The position numbers were made by a program, and so were the translations under genes. Positions 52,481-61,199 of a DNA stretch of 64,000 bases are shown piece after piece; within the stretch, counting starts at the first letter, position 1; every line of letters starts with the position of its first letter. Origin of the DNA: JABFRG01 sp046351415 (lineage in GTDB: Bacteria; Myxococcota_A; Polyangia; Polyangiales; Polyangiaceae); NCBI GenBank assembly GCA_046351415.1, contig JAXLYO010000003.1, forward strand, positions 511,936 through 575,935, given 5' to 3'. The notes beneath the pieces were generated by a model, which was not told where the DNA came from, searched no databases, and saw only the letters and a program-made list of their open reading frames with translations.

Positions 52481-55400
52481 GAACGTCGCTGTCGCCTTCG
52501 AAAGGCAGCGAGCACGGCTACAGTGACGAACATCGCACCTGCCGTGCCTGCGCTGCCCCGGCTTCCTACCGTGTGTAGACTGCATCCCCCGTCGTCCTCG
52601 ACGGGACCTCGGACCTCGCAACGACCGTCCGGACTACACGTTGCGGGGAAGACGCAGTTGTTCGCCGTGCTACATCGTTTGAGGCATGCAGCGGGGGCCC
52701 CTGACGCGCCAGGATTGCATTTGTAGGGCGTGCAATCGGTGACGACGTCACCCTCGCGACTGAGCTCGTGATCGTTCTGACACGTAGCGATGGTCGTGAC
52801 AGTGCAGGCTCCGAGCGCATTGCAGGTCGAATTTTCTCCGCAGCGATTGGCTGGATTGCTGCCAATTGCCGCGGCGCCACAGCGACCATCATCTGCGCCC
52901 GTGAGTTTGGCCGAGGCTGCGCAGGCTTCACAGGGAGCGTCGCACGCCACATTGCAACACACGCCGAGGGCGCAGTGCTTCGTCGCGCAATCGTCGTCCG
53001 TGGTGCACTTGCCGCCGGCGGTTGGCTTGCACTGCCCCGTGGCATCGCAGCTCTTTCCGTCCTTTGCAGCGCAGGTATCCGGGTCATCGGTGGAGCGCAC
53101 GGGCGTACAGATGCCAGGGTTGTCGCCCGCACACGTCTCGCAGGTTCCGCAGGCTTTGCTCTCGCAGCACGCGCCGTCGATGCAATTGCCGGATCCGCAA
53201 TCGGTTCCCTTGGTGCACTCCCCACCGCGAACGTGCAGCAACCACTCGTCGAGAAGGCTTTCGCTTCCCCGGAGAAGCATTCGACCGGTGCCTGGCAATC
53301 CGACGAGCATTCCTTCGAGCCTGGCAGGGGGAACGACCGTCGCATCCTTGTCGACGAGACTCTTCCAAGTGATGCCGTCCCAGGCCCACGTATCGTTGAA
53401 GTTTTGCGTCCCCTGACCGCCAAACATGATCAGTCGTTCGCTGCGGTCGTCCCAGGCGAGCGACGCGCCCCAGCGACCGGAAGGACGTACCGTGCCCTTG
53501 TACTCGGTCCAGGTCTGACCGTCCCAGGTCCAGGTTTCGTCCGAAGGACCGCTCTCCGCGTAGCCTCCGAAGAGAACCGTGACGCCACGCTTCGGATCGA
53601 ATTGCATGGCGCCTTCGAAGCGAGGGGAGGGGGACGCGCCCGCGACGGCCTGCGCAGACCAGGTGGTCCCGTTCCAACGCCACAGGTCCCCAAAGATGCC
53701 TGACGTCGTGGGTTGGCCGCCGAAAAGCCAGGCAACCTGCCGCACCGGATCGAACGAGAAACTGGCCCGGATGCGGGGAGGTGGAGCGGCCCCAGGAAAC
53801 CGCTGCGTCCACGTCGTACCGTCCCAGATCCACGTATCGGGAGTACCGACCGTGCCGCTGAAGAGAATACCCTCGCCGCGGATGCTGTCGTAGGCCACGG
53901 CGGAGTGCCCACGCAGCTGAAGAGCAGGAGGCGTCGTCTTCAGAGTCCAGCGTCGTGTGACCGGGTCGAACAACCACGTCGATACGGCTCCGCCCTCGCT
54001 CGCAACGTAAAGGTGCTGCCCATTCGAGAGCGCGCCTCCTTGCATCATGCGTCGCCGAGGAGGTCGAAGGAACCCCGCATCGCGTTCGAAAGTCGACCCG
54101 TCCCAGAGAAAGAACTGCCCGAGGTCCATCGCAGCTTCGGAAGAACCGGCCGACCAATACACGATACGATTCACGCGACGATCCGACACGATGACAGGGA
54201 AGAATCCCACCTGAATGCCACCGTGGGTTGCCTGTAGGTTCCACGCAGCGCCGTTCCAGGCCCACACTTGCGTTTCCCCTCCCGCTGCAAGGTTCATCAT
54301 CGTGAGCTTGTTGCGGGCGTCGTCGTAAGCGAGACGTGCCCCCTGGGCGTTGTTGCTGGGGGGTTGACCACTCCAAGGGATGACGGTCCAATCCGTGCCG
54401 TCGAATGCCCAGGTCTCGACCTTCGCGGTACCGGACGAGCCGATGCCGCCGACCAAGTACGACTTCTCAGTCCCCGGGTCGTACGCAAACCCACCGTAGG
54501 CTCTGCCCGGAGGAGAGTGGGTCGTTGCAATCTTCACCCAATTGCCGACGGCTCCGTCCCACATGAAGGTGTCCGAGGGGAAAGTGCCGACCAGGTCGTC
54601 CCCGCCGAAGAGCACTAGTTTTCCGCGCTTTCGGTCGAATGCGAGGTTGGCCCCGGTTCTTGGCCCCGGCGATACACTGGGCGTCTCTTCCTTCCAGCCT
54701 TGTCCATCCCATGTCCACGTATCACCGAGGCTACGGCTGAATGCATTGGCGCCGCCGTAGAGCAACACCTTGCCGTGCACCTCGTCGTAAGCCATCGCGG
54801 CGTACGTTCGACGCGTTGGCTGCGTAGCAAGAGCCGGCTTCTTCCAGGTGCCGTCCCAAAGCCAGGTTCCGCTCGGCATGTTCATCGAACTCGCCCCGCC
54901 GAAGACGACGAGGTTCTGTCTCGCCGCATCGAACGCGACCGCCTGCCCGTCGATGTCTTGTGGTTTGGAAACGTCCTCCCAGGCTTCGAGCTCGAAGGTC
55001 GGATCCAGTAGGACCGGAAACGTGTAAGATGCACGTGATGCGAGTGATATCGTAAACTCGCTCTTCTCGGAGCTCCAACTCCAGGCCTCACGACGCGTCG
55101 TGCCTTGGGCGTCGATGGACTCCGGCGGGGGGACGTGAGCGAGGAAACTTCCGCGTCTATCCCAGAGCCAAAGGCCATCTTGGCGCGCCTCACCGCGCGC
55201 TCCCGACGGAAGCGCAAACTGCCAGTGAAAGGTCGAGGGAGCCGTTTCGTCGCGAAGGAGTAGGAATTCCTCTCCTCGCAAATCTTCGGTGGCGACGAGG
55301 AGGTCCGCCCCGGGAAGCGCGCGCGCATACGCGACGACGCCTTTCTCCTCCGTCGCGGCCGCATCACTTGCTTCGAGGAGCCGCACGTCGATGGCGAGTG

Positions 55401-55695
55401 AACGCATGGCGTGCGGAAGAAACCTCACACCTTCTGCCGCTCGCTTTCCTGCGATCGCTGCCATCGTGCCGCGGCTCCGGAATGCGCCGGGCTGGTCGGC
55501 TTCCCCCTCGAAGCGTGAATGGGCGAGCGCTCGCCCGAAGACCCGATGCGGATCTCGTTCTGCGAGGACACGAGCAGCGAGCTGGGGTGAAACGTTCGGT
55601 CGCGCTTGTCCGTCGCGCGGGCTCGACATCGAACAAGCACCGGCCGTGATCAGGGCGATGGCGCCAAGTAGGCCGAGGACGAACGCTCTAGACAC
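52471..55695 (-). CDS. Kelch-repeat lipoprotein with Cys-rich MYXO-CTERM-like tail
   Basis: A 1074-aa protein from GTG 55695. The signal is VLGLLGAIALITAGAC. From about residue 240 to 800 a series of kelch-type repeats (TWTWDGQGWKEETPSVSPGP; LVLFGGDDLVGTFPSDTFMW; DLWRWNGTTWSAQAVAGASP) forms one or more beta-propellers. A Cys-rich region (CTKGTDCGSGNCIDGACCE) follows. The C-terminus ends GGCSLH, then a hydrophobic helix and Arg-rich RRRQRR, like a MYXO-CTERM sorting signal. It is a tandem paralogue of the upstream gene, overlapping it by 8 nt. Confidence 0.85.
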   Translation of the reverse strand: MSRAFVLGLLGAIALITAGACSMSSPRDGQARPNVSPQLAARVLAERDPHRVFGRALAHSRFEGEADQPGAFRSRGTMAAIAGKRAAEGVRFLPHAMRSLAIDVRLLEASDAAATEEKGVVAYARALPGADLLVATEDLRGEEFLLLRDETAPSTFHWQFALPSGARGEARQDGLWLWDRRGSFLAHVPPPESIDAQGTTRREAWSWSSEKSEFTISLASRASYTFPVLLDPTFELEAWEDVSKPQDIDGQAVAFDAARQNLVVFGGASSMNMPSGTWLWDGTWKKPALATQPTRRTYAAMAYDEVHGKVLLYGGANAFSRSLGDTWTWDGQGWKEETPSVSPGPRTGANLAFDRKRGKLVLFGGDDLVGTFPSDTFMWDGAVGNWVKIATTHSPPGRAYGGFAYDPGTEKSYLVGGIGSSGTAKVETWAFDGTDWTVIPWSGQPPSNNAQGARLAYDDARNKLTMMNLAAGGETQVWAWNGAAWNLQATHGGIQVGFFPVIVSDRRVNRIVYWSAGSSEAAMDLGQFFLWDGSTFERDAGFLRPPRRRMMQGGALSNGQHLYVASEGGAVSTWLFDPVTRRWTLKTTPPALQLRGHSAVAYDSIRGEGILFSGTVGTPDTWIWDGTTWTQRFPGAAPPPRIRASFSFDPVRQVAWLFGGQPTTSGIFGDLWRWNGTTWSAQAVAGASPSPRFEGAMQFDPKRGVTVLFGGYAESGPSDETWTWDGQTWTEYKGTVRPSGRWGASLAWDDRSERLIMFGGQGTQNFNDTWAWDGITWKSLVDKDATVVPPARLEGMLVGLPGTGRMLLRGSESLLDEWLLHVRGGECTKGTDCGSGNCIDGACCESKACGTCETCAGDNPGICTPVRSTDDPDTCAAKDGKSCDATGQCKPTAGGKCTTDDDCATKHCALGVCCNVACDAPCEACAASAKLTGADDGRCGAAAIGSNPANRCGENSTCNALGACTVTTIATCQNDHELSREGDVVTDCTPYKCNPGASGAPAACLKRCSTANNCVFPATCSPDGRCEVRGPVEDDGGCSLHTVGSRGSAGTAGAMFVTVAVLAAFRRRQRRSYH

Positions 55696-58600
55696 GAGCG
55701 CTCCCTCCTCTGCGACGCAGTAACGCGCCGAGCACCATCAGTGCCATGATCGCTCGCACCGCCTCCGAGCGCGAACGACTGGAATGTACACTGCACCCGT
55801 CGTTGAGGAGCGGCTCCGGCGGGGGGACGCATTTCCCTTCTGGCGCGCAGGTAGAGGGGAAAATGCAGTCGTTCGCGGAACTGCACGCCGTGAGGCATGC
55901 GGCTGCGCAGCGATAGGGTGCGCAGTCGCGCCGCTTACCGTCTGCGCCCTCTTCGTATCGATCAGCGATGCACGTCTGCCCGGTCTTGGTCTCGCAGACT
56001 CCTCGCACGCTGCATGTTGCACCCTCCGCGCAGCGGTTGCCGGGGTTGGTCGTCGCGCGCGCTGGGCCGCATATGCCGTCATCGCGCCCCGTCTGTTTCG
56101 CTGCGGCGGAGCATGCTTCGCAGGGACGGTCGCACGACGTGTCGCAGCATAGACCATCGACACAGAAGCCTGAACTGCAGTCCTCGGCCTTTGCGCACGT
56201 AGAGCCGAGTCCGGGCCGGCAGACGCCGTTCGCGTCGCAGCTGCTCTTGCTCGATGCAGCGCACGAGTCCGGGTCGGTTGCATTCGTTACTTTCGTGCAC
56301 TTTCCAGGATCGCTGCCGGCGCACGTCTCGCAGGTGCCGCACTGTGCTGATTCGCAGCACACACCGTCGACGCACGTTCCAGAAACGCAATCTCCAGTGG
56401 TGGTGCAGCCGCTTCCCCGACTCTCCAGAGCCCACGCGGTGTTGAATTGCTGCGTGATGGCACCACCGGCGAACAAGACGGCTTTCCTCGACGCTGGGTC
56501 GACGGCGAATGCATGCAGGCCACGCGCCGGCGGCGACACGCGAGTGCGAAGTTCGACCCAGTCCGTTCCGTCCCACTCCCACGTGTCCTGAAGCGGCGCC
56601 GAAGCACCGAAGCCACCAAACATCAAAACAGTCTTGCGACCGGGATGGAAAGTGAGCGCGTGGGAGGAGCGCGCTGGCGGCTTGGTCTTGGGCTGCGCGT
56701 TCGTCCACGTGGTGCCGTTCCAGAGCCAGGTGTCTTGGAGGACGACACCGCGCGCGTCACCGCCAAATAGGACGACATTTTGCCGCACCTGATCGTACGC
56801 CATCGCGGACCAGCGCCTCGCTTTGAGTGCGGCGACGCCGGCTTGTTTGACCCAATCGGTGCCGGAGAGGAGATACGTGCTCAGAGTGGCGTCCCCGTCA
56901 TCGGTCGCGAGGACGAGCGTTCCTCGCGCGGTGTCGAACGCCGTGCTGTGTCCCTCCTGCATCGTGAAGAATGGCTGCGTATCGACGCGAATGAGCTCCA
57001 CGCCGTCCCAGGTGTAGGTCCCCGGAGAAGCGTCGGCGTTGCGGGAGACGATGAGCGCCCTTTCACGATTCGTGTCGTAGTCTGCGGCGATGGTGCCCGT
57101 CGGGTACGTGGAAGGGTCCGACACCTCCCTCCACGCATCCCAGCTTTCGGAGAGCACATAGGATGCGGTCGAAAAACTACCAATGCCGGCGTTACCCGCG
57201 AACGCAAGATAGGGCTCTTGGGGGGTCCAGGGCCGCGCCGCCGCGGGCCCGAAGGCATCCGACAAGAAGGACGCCGTCGTCCACGCACCGTTTGGAAGAG
57301 TCGCAACTCGCGTTCCACTCGACGTGAGGAGTACCGCGCGATCACCGGATGCTGCTCCGTGTGCAGCCGTTGCAGCGCGGTAGTTGCTCCAAAACGTCCA
57401 TGAAGGTGCTGCAACGCCGAGTGTCTGCCAGGTCTGCGAGCCCTCGCTCCATCGGGCTTGTCTTCCGCTCGACTGAACCAAGATGCAGCCTACGGAGCTC
57501 GGAAAGAGCACCGCGTCTTCGTCGGGAAGAACATTGCCGCTGGGAACGCTGGTCCAATTCGACCCGTTCCAGCGCCACGTGTCCGTGAGAGAGCCACTGT
57601 CCCCTTCGCCTCCGACGAGGAAAATGTCTCCGCTCGGATCATCGAAGGCGAGGCCATAGAACGCGCGGGGCGTCGGAGACGTGGCGGGCTGAGCTTTGCG
57701 CCAGTTCGTCCCGTCCCAGAGCCAAGTGTCATTGAGGAATCGACTGGCGTCGCGGCCCCCGAACAAGACCATCGTCTTGCGAAGCCGATCGTATGCGAGG
57801 CGATGGCCGTTCCGGGGCGAAGGGCTCGTCGTCGGCTTCATTCGGACGAACGTGTTGCGCGTTCCGGCGGCAATCCAGGTATCCCCGAGAAATCCGGTGT
57901 CGTTTGCGCCGCCGAACATGACGACTTCCTGGCGCGAGACGTCGGCTGCGACTCCTTGGCCGACGCGCATCGAGGGAGCTGGTCGATAGTCGCGACGACT
58001 CCAGCCCCCCTGGATGTACGCCCATCCTGCGTCATCGTCGCGCCCCATGTACATGAGGAGCTCGTTCGTGTTGGGGTTGCGCACGAGGGCGGGGTTTTGT
58101 GGCTTTTCGGGAGCGTTGCCGATGGCCTCTTTCTGCCAGGTCGTGCCGTTGAAGCGCCAGAAGTCGCTCTGTAGGCTTTCGCCCGTCGTCGTGCGCGTAT
58201 AGCCGCCCACGAGGAGAATCGTCTTGCTCGCAGCGTCGTAGCCCATCGTGCCGTCGCTCGTGGCAGGGGGGACGAACAGCGGCGACTCCTCTGTCCACGA
58301 TTGGCCATCGAATGACCACGTGTCCGACAAGAGCGCATCGTCCGCGCGTCGACCTCCGAAGACGATGACGCGATTTCGGGCCCGATCGTACGCCCCCATC
58401 GATTCGCTTCGACGCTCTGGATGCGTCGGTGTCGGGATCTCCGTCCAGTCCGTCCCGTCCCATGTGTAGGTGTCTTCGAGCTTGCTGGTCCATGACGCAG
58501 AGCCACCAAAGAGAACTGCCTTGCCGCGGGCCTCATCGAAGACCATGACTGCACGTGAGCGCGCCGGCGGCCGGTGCTGCGGATTCTTTTTCGTCCACGT

Positions 58601-59761
58601 GACGCCATTCCAGACCCACGTATCGGCCAACGGGGTGCCGGAGTTCATGTCGGAGATGCCACCAAAGAGCACGACCTCCTTCCGCACGGTGTCGTACACC
58701 ATTGCGTGCATGCAACGGGCGGGTGCGCTCGTGGGGGGCTGCGCACGGGTGTAGTGCGCGCCGTCCCACAACCACGTTTCGCCGTTCGGTACTATTCCGC
58801 CCAGACCTCCGAAGAGTACGGTGCGATCGCGGTCGCGGTCGTAGGCTTGCCCACGATAGTGCGCAAAGGAAAGGGAAGTTTCGCCACGCGAAGGGACGTA
58901 CTCGGACCACAGACCTCCCTTGTTGAGCCACGTCTCATGCGACTGCGTGACGAGAAACACGCTGCGCTTCTCGTCGTAGGTCATGTTGGCTGCGGCAATG
59001 CTGCGTGGCGTCCTCACTTCGGACCAGGCAAGACTCTCGAACGCGGGATCGACGAGGAGCGGATAGGTCGATTCGACGTCGTTCGGCTCGAGGGTAGCCG
59101 TTACGGTGTGTTCGGTTTCGTCCCATGCGAGCGACATCGCGATGTTTCGTCCGTTCGCATCGAGTGCGTACGGGGATGGTACGTGCAGCAGGAACACGTG
59201 TTTCTGGTCGTAGAACCAAAGGCCGTCATGTCTGGTTTCGACGGCTCCTGCGACGCTCGGCAGAGTGACGCGATAGCTGAACTTGCGTGGCGCGTCCTTG
59301 CCGTGAAGAAGGTAGAACATCTCGACGCTCGTGGTGTTGCTCGACACGATCGCGTCGGTGCCAGGCATGACTCCGCGATAGACGATGCGTCCTTCGGAGA
59401 GCTCGCCCGCAACATCACGAACGTTCTCCGCTTCGACTTGAAACGCGAGGTGCGTCGCGCCTCCCGGCGCAAGGGTCCACCGTGCGCCCGCTCGCGACGG
59501 AGCCGTGACAGCGAGCGCATTTGCATTGCTACGGTGGCCCTCGGAGACGAAGCCGTTCGGCGAAGTCGAGAACCCGAGCCCGGGTGCCCGCGGGAGCAGA
59601 GCCTCGTGGAACGCGGCGTCGAACTTCGCGATGGCTGCCGCCGTGTGAAGGGCGTCACGCTCGTGGGTGCTACAGCCTTCTGCCCCAAGGGCGATGAACG
59701 CAACGAGTGTCGCAAACACGCCGCAAAGAACGCGATATGGCAGGTTCGAGGAGCGCTTCAT
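55688..59761 (-). CDS. Large kelch-repeat lipoprotein with Cys-rich MYXO-CTERM-like tail
   Basis: A 1357-aa protein from ATG 59761. The signal is RVLCGVFATLVAFIALGAEGC (Cys near residue 30). It carries more kelch repeats than its neighbour (LFGGRRADDALLSDTWSFDG; RTVLFGGLGGIVPNGETWLW; MFGGANDTGFLGDTWIAAGT). Beyond about residue 1150 is a Cys-rich region (CTTTGDCVSGTCVDGVCCES) shared with the 52-kb paralogue. The C-terminus NDGCSVH, hydrophobic helix and RRRGG is again MYXO-CTERM-like. These proteins are probably exposed on the cell surface. Confidence 0.85.
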   Translation of the reverse strand: MKRSSNLPYRVLCGVFATLVAFIALGAEGCSTHERDALHTAAAIAKFDAAFHEALLPRAPGLGFSTSPNGFVSEGHRSNANALAVTAPSRAGARWTLAPGGATHLAFQVEAENVRDVAGELSEGRIVYRGVMPGTDAIVSSNTTSVEMFYLLHGKDAPRKFSYRVTLPSVAGAVETRHDGLWFYDQKHVFLLHVPSPYALDANGRNIAMSLAWDETEHTVTATLEPNDVESTYPLLVDPAFESLAWSEVRTPRSIAAANMTYDEKRSVFLVTQSHETWLNKGGLWSEYVPSRGETSLSFAHYRGQAYDRDRDRTVLFGGLGGIVPNGETWLWDGAHYTRAQPPTSAPARCMHAMVYDTVRKEVVLFGGISDMNSGTPLADTWVWNGVTWTKKNPQHRPPARSRAVMVFDEARGKAVLFGGSASWTSKLEDTYTWDGTDWTEIPTPTHPERRSESMGAYDRARNRVIVFGGRRADDALLSDTWSFDGQSWTEESPLFVPPATSDGTMGYDAASKTILLVGGYTRTTTGESLQSDFWRFNGTTWQKEAIGNAPEKPQNPALVRNPNTNELLMYMGRDDDAGWAYIQGGWSRRDYRPAPSMRVGQGVAADVSRQEVVMFGGANDTGFLGDTWIAAGTRNTFVRMKPTTSPSPRNGHRLAYDRLRKTMVLFGGRDASRFLNDTWLWDGTNWRKAQPATSPTPRAFYGLAFDDPSGDIFLVGGEGDSGSLTDTWRWNGSNWTSVPSGNVLPDEDAVLFPSSVGCILVQSSGRQARWSEGSQTWQTLGVAAPSWTFWSNYRAATAAHGAASGDRAVLLTSSGTRVATLPNGAWTTASFLSDAFGPAAARPWTPQEPYLAFAGNAGIGSFSTASYVLSESWDAWREVSDPSTYPTGTIAADYDTNRERALIVSRNADASPGTYTWDGVELIRVDTQPFFTMQEGHSTAFDTARGTLVLATDDGDATLSTYLLSGTDWVKQAGVAALKARRWSAMAYDQVRQNVVLFGGDARGVVLQDTWLWNGTTWTNAQPKTKPPARSSHALTFHPGRKTVLMFGGFGASAPLQDTWEWDGTDWVELRTRVSPPARGLHAFAVDPASRKAVLFAGGAITQQFNTAWALESRGSGCTTTGDCVSGTCVDGVCCESAQCGTCETCAGSDPGKCTKVTNATDPDSCAASSKSSCDANGVCRPGLGSTCAKAEDCSSGFCVDGLCCDTSCDRPCEACSAAAKQTGRDDGICGPARATTNPGNRCAEGATCSVRGVCETKTGQTCIADRYEEGADGKRRDCAPYRCAAACLTACSSANDCIFPSTCAPEGKCVPPPEPLLNDGCSVHSSRSRSEAVRAIMALMVLGALLRRRGGSARV

Positions 59762-59821
59762 GCGTCCGTCGAGTGTATCAGGTGGGCGCCCTGCGAGGGC
59801 TCGCTCCAACTGTGGGCACTC

Positions 59822-59877
59822 GCCCCCTCCTGATTGCAGGAGGGGGGACCCCCGAAGGCTGCGGGACGGGGGTCCCC
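59822..59877. repeat. GC-rich hairpins downstream of tRNA-Pro
   Basis: CCCCCTCCTG/CAGGAGGGGG (59823-59832, 59837-59846, loop ATTG) is followed by GGGGACCCCCG/CGGGGGTCCCC (59844-59854, 59867-59877), each arm itself nearly palindromic. On the minus strand they follow the tRNA-Pro gene by about 17 nt and have no T-run. They could terminate tRNA transcription or be mobile hairpin elements. Confidence 0.6.
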
Positions 59878-59893
59878 AAAGGAAGTGTCTTCG

Positions 59894-59967
59894 TCGGGGC
59901 GAGAGGATTCGAACCTCCGACTCCCTGATCCCGAACCAGGTGCGCTACCAGGCTGCGCTACGCCCCG
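59894..59967 (-). tRNA. tRNA-Pro (CGG)
   Basis: Reading the minus strand: acceptor CGGGGCG pairs with CGCCCCG, D arm GCGC/GCGC, anticodon stem CCTGG/TCAGG-type with loop TTCGGGA (anticodon CGG), and T arm GGTTCGAATCC. It has 74 nt with discriminator A and no encoded CCA. It decodes CCG proline codons, frequent in this GC-rich genome. Confidence 0.93.
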
Positions 59968-59978
59968 AAGGGCCTAGG

Positions 59979-60008
59979 GTTATGCCGCCCCGGGGCCATG
60001 CCCGTCAA
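59979..60008 (-). promoter_or_regulatory. Probable promoter of tRNA-Pro
   Basis: On the minus strand, TTGACG (60008-60003), an 18-nt spacer and CATAAC (59984-59979). It is 11 nt before the mature tRNA 5' end, so only a short leader is expected. Confidence 0.45.
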
Positions 60009-60171
60009 CGTCTTTTCCAGATCACTTTGATTCATTAGTGATTTCAACGCCATACAGGGGCGGCGTCTGCGGATTCCCCGCCCGTACCTACGCCCTTGCG
60101 GAGAAACCTTGGGCCGCGGTTGCTTTTCCAGTTTCATCAAAACCGGAAATCCAGGATTCTAGGTCAATCCG

Positions 60172-60792
60172 ATGGAAAAGAGCACACAGCCCGAGCTTCC
60201 CGCGGTCCGCATCCTCATCGTCGACGATGACAAGGCCATCCTCGAGTACATGCAAGTCCTCCTCGAAAAGGACGGCTTCCTCGTCAAGACGCTCACCGAT
60301 CCGACATTGGTCGAAGAGGAAGTCAAAGGCGGCGGATATCACCTCCTCATCCTCGATCTCATGATGCCGAAGATGGACGGCATCGAGACGCTGAAGAGGG
60401 TGCGGAAACTCGACAGCGACATCGCCGTCGTCATCTACACCGGCTATCCCAACTTGGAGACGGCGGTCGCCTCGATGAAGCTCGATGCGGTCGACTACCT
60501 ACGCAAGCCTTTCAACGTCGACGAATTCCGCGACGTGCTCGATCGCGTCATGCGGAAGAAGGGCCTCGCGCGGACGCCGGAAGAGCAGCTTCACCGCGCG
60601 ATTGGCGACACCATCCGCCAGCTTCGCAAAGACAAAGACCTCACCCTCAAGCAGATGTCTCGCAGGACAGGGCTCAGCGTCTCCCTGCTGTCGCAAATCG
60701 AGCGCGCAGAGTCTTCGGCGTCGATTTCGTCGCTCTACAAGATCGCCATCGCGCTCGACGCTCGCGTGCGCGACCTCTTCGGCCAGTACTGA
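60172..60792 (+). CDS. Response regulator with C-terminal XRE-type HTH domain
   Basis: A 206-aa protein. The REC domain (residues 12-130) has acidic residues in ILIVDDD, the phosphoacceptor Asp in LLILDLMMPKMDG, Thr in VVIYTGYP and Lys in YLRKPFNVDEF. Residues 140-206 form a lambda/Xre-like HTH (IRQLRKDKDLTLKQMSRRTG; LSVSLLSQIERAESSASISS). A REC-XRE order is less common than OmpR or NarL types. No cognate kinase is adjacent. Confidence 0.88.
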   Translation: MEKSTQPELPAVRILIVDDDKAILEYMQVLLEKDGFLVKTLTDPTLVEEEVKGGGYHLLILDLMMPKMDGIETLKRVRKLDSDIAVVIYTGYPNLETAVASMKLDAVDYLRKPFNVDEFRDVLDRVMRKKGLARTPEEQLHRAIGDTIRQLRKDKDLTLKQMSRRTGLSVSLLSQIERAESSASISSLYKIAIALDARVRDLFGQY

Positions 60793-60849
60793 TCTGGACG
60801 CCGCCGGTCGAGCTCTCGCGGGCACTGCGAAGGGGACCGCTCGCGGGAC

Positions 60850-60879
60850 TTTACAAGCGGCCCGGACTTGCACTATTCC
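60850..60879 (+). promoter_or_regulatory. Probable promoter of tRNA-Met
   Basis: TTTACA (60850-60855), 18-nt spacer, TATTCC (60874-60879), 12 nt before the mature tRNA 5' end. The geometry matches the tRNA-Pro promoter. Confidence 0.4.
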
Positions 60880-60891
60880 GTTCACGTTTCC

Positions 60892-60966
60892 GCCGAAGTA
60901 GCTCAGTTGGTTCAGAGCGGGCGTTTCATACGCGCTAGGTCAGGGGTTCGACTCCCTTCTTCGGCA
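60892..60966 (+). tRNA. tRNA with CAT anticodon (tRNA-Met, possibly tRNA-Ile2)
   Basis: 75 nt. Acceptor GCCGAAG/CTTCGGC, D arm GCTC/GAGC with AGTTGGTTCA, anticodon stem-loop GGCGT TTCATAC GCGCT (anticodon CAT), T arm AGGGG TTCGACT CCCTT, discriminator A, no CCA. The G1-C72 pair excludes an initiator fMet. Lysidine-modified tRNA-Ile2 also reads CAT and cannot be ruled out. Confidence 0.9.
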
Positions 60967-60973
60967 CAGTCTA

Positions 60974-61049
60974 CGAGGACTCCGTCCTCGCCCTACTGAG
61001 CAGAGCTCAGTAGGGTCCCACTCCTGGTTTTGGGTCCCGAGCCCAAAAC
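60974..61049. repeat. Composite hairpin repeat, second locus
   Basis: CGAGGAC/GTCCTCG (60974-60990, loop TCC), hairpin A CCCTACTGAGC/GCTCAGTAGGG (60991-61015, loop AGA), an 11-nt spacer and hairpin B GTTTTGGG/CCCAAAAC (61027-61049). The A-spacer-B order and spacing equal those at 40496-40554. The last arm is shared with the tandem array that follows. Confidence 0.85.
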
Positions 61050-61165
61050 GTTCTTCGGGCACTCCGTCCTCGCCCAAAACGTTTTTCGGGCACTCCGTCC
61101 TCGCCCAAAACGTTTTTCGGGCACTCCGTCCTCGCCCAAAACGTTCTTCGGGCACTCCGTCCTCG
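61042..61165. repeat. Four-copy 31-bp tandem repeat
   Basis: Units at 61042-61072, 61073-61103, 61104-61134 and 61135-61165 begin CCCAAAACGTT. They differ only at one T/C position (units 1 and 4 C, units 2 and 3 T). Each unit ends GGCACTCCGTCCTCG. There are no spacers, so it is not a CRISPR array. It lies between tRNA-Met and the glycosyltransferase gene. Confidence 0.9.
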
Positions 61166-61199
61166 TCTCGCTTTGCTCGAGATCGGGTAGCTTGGTGGG

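Noticed and set aside
60892..60966. Initiator tRNA-fMet
   Set aside because: The first base pair is G-C, whereas initiators lack pairing at 1-72, and the anticodon stem lacks three G-C pairs.
61042..61165. CRISPR-like array
   Set aside because: The 31-bp units are directly adjacent with no spacers between them, and no cas gene is nearby.
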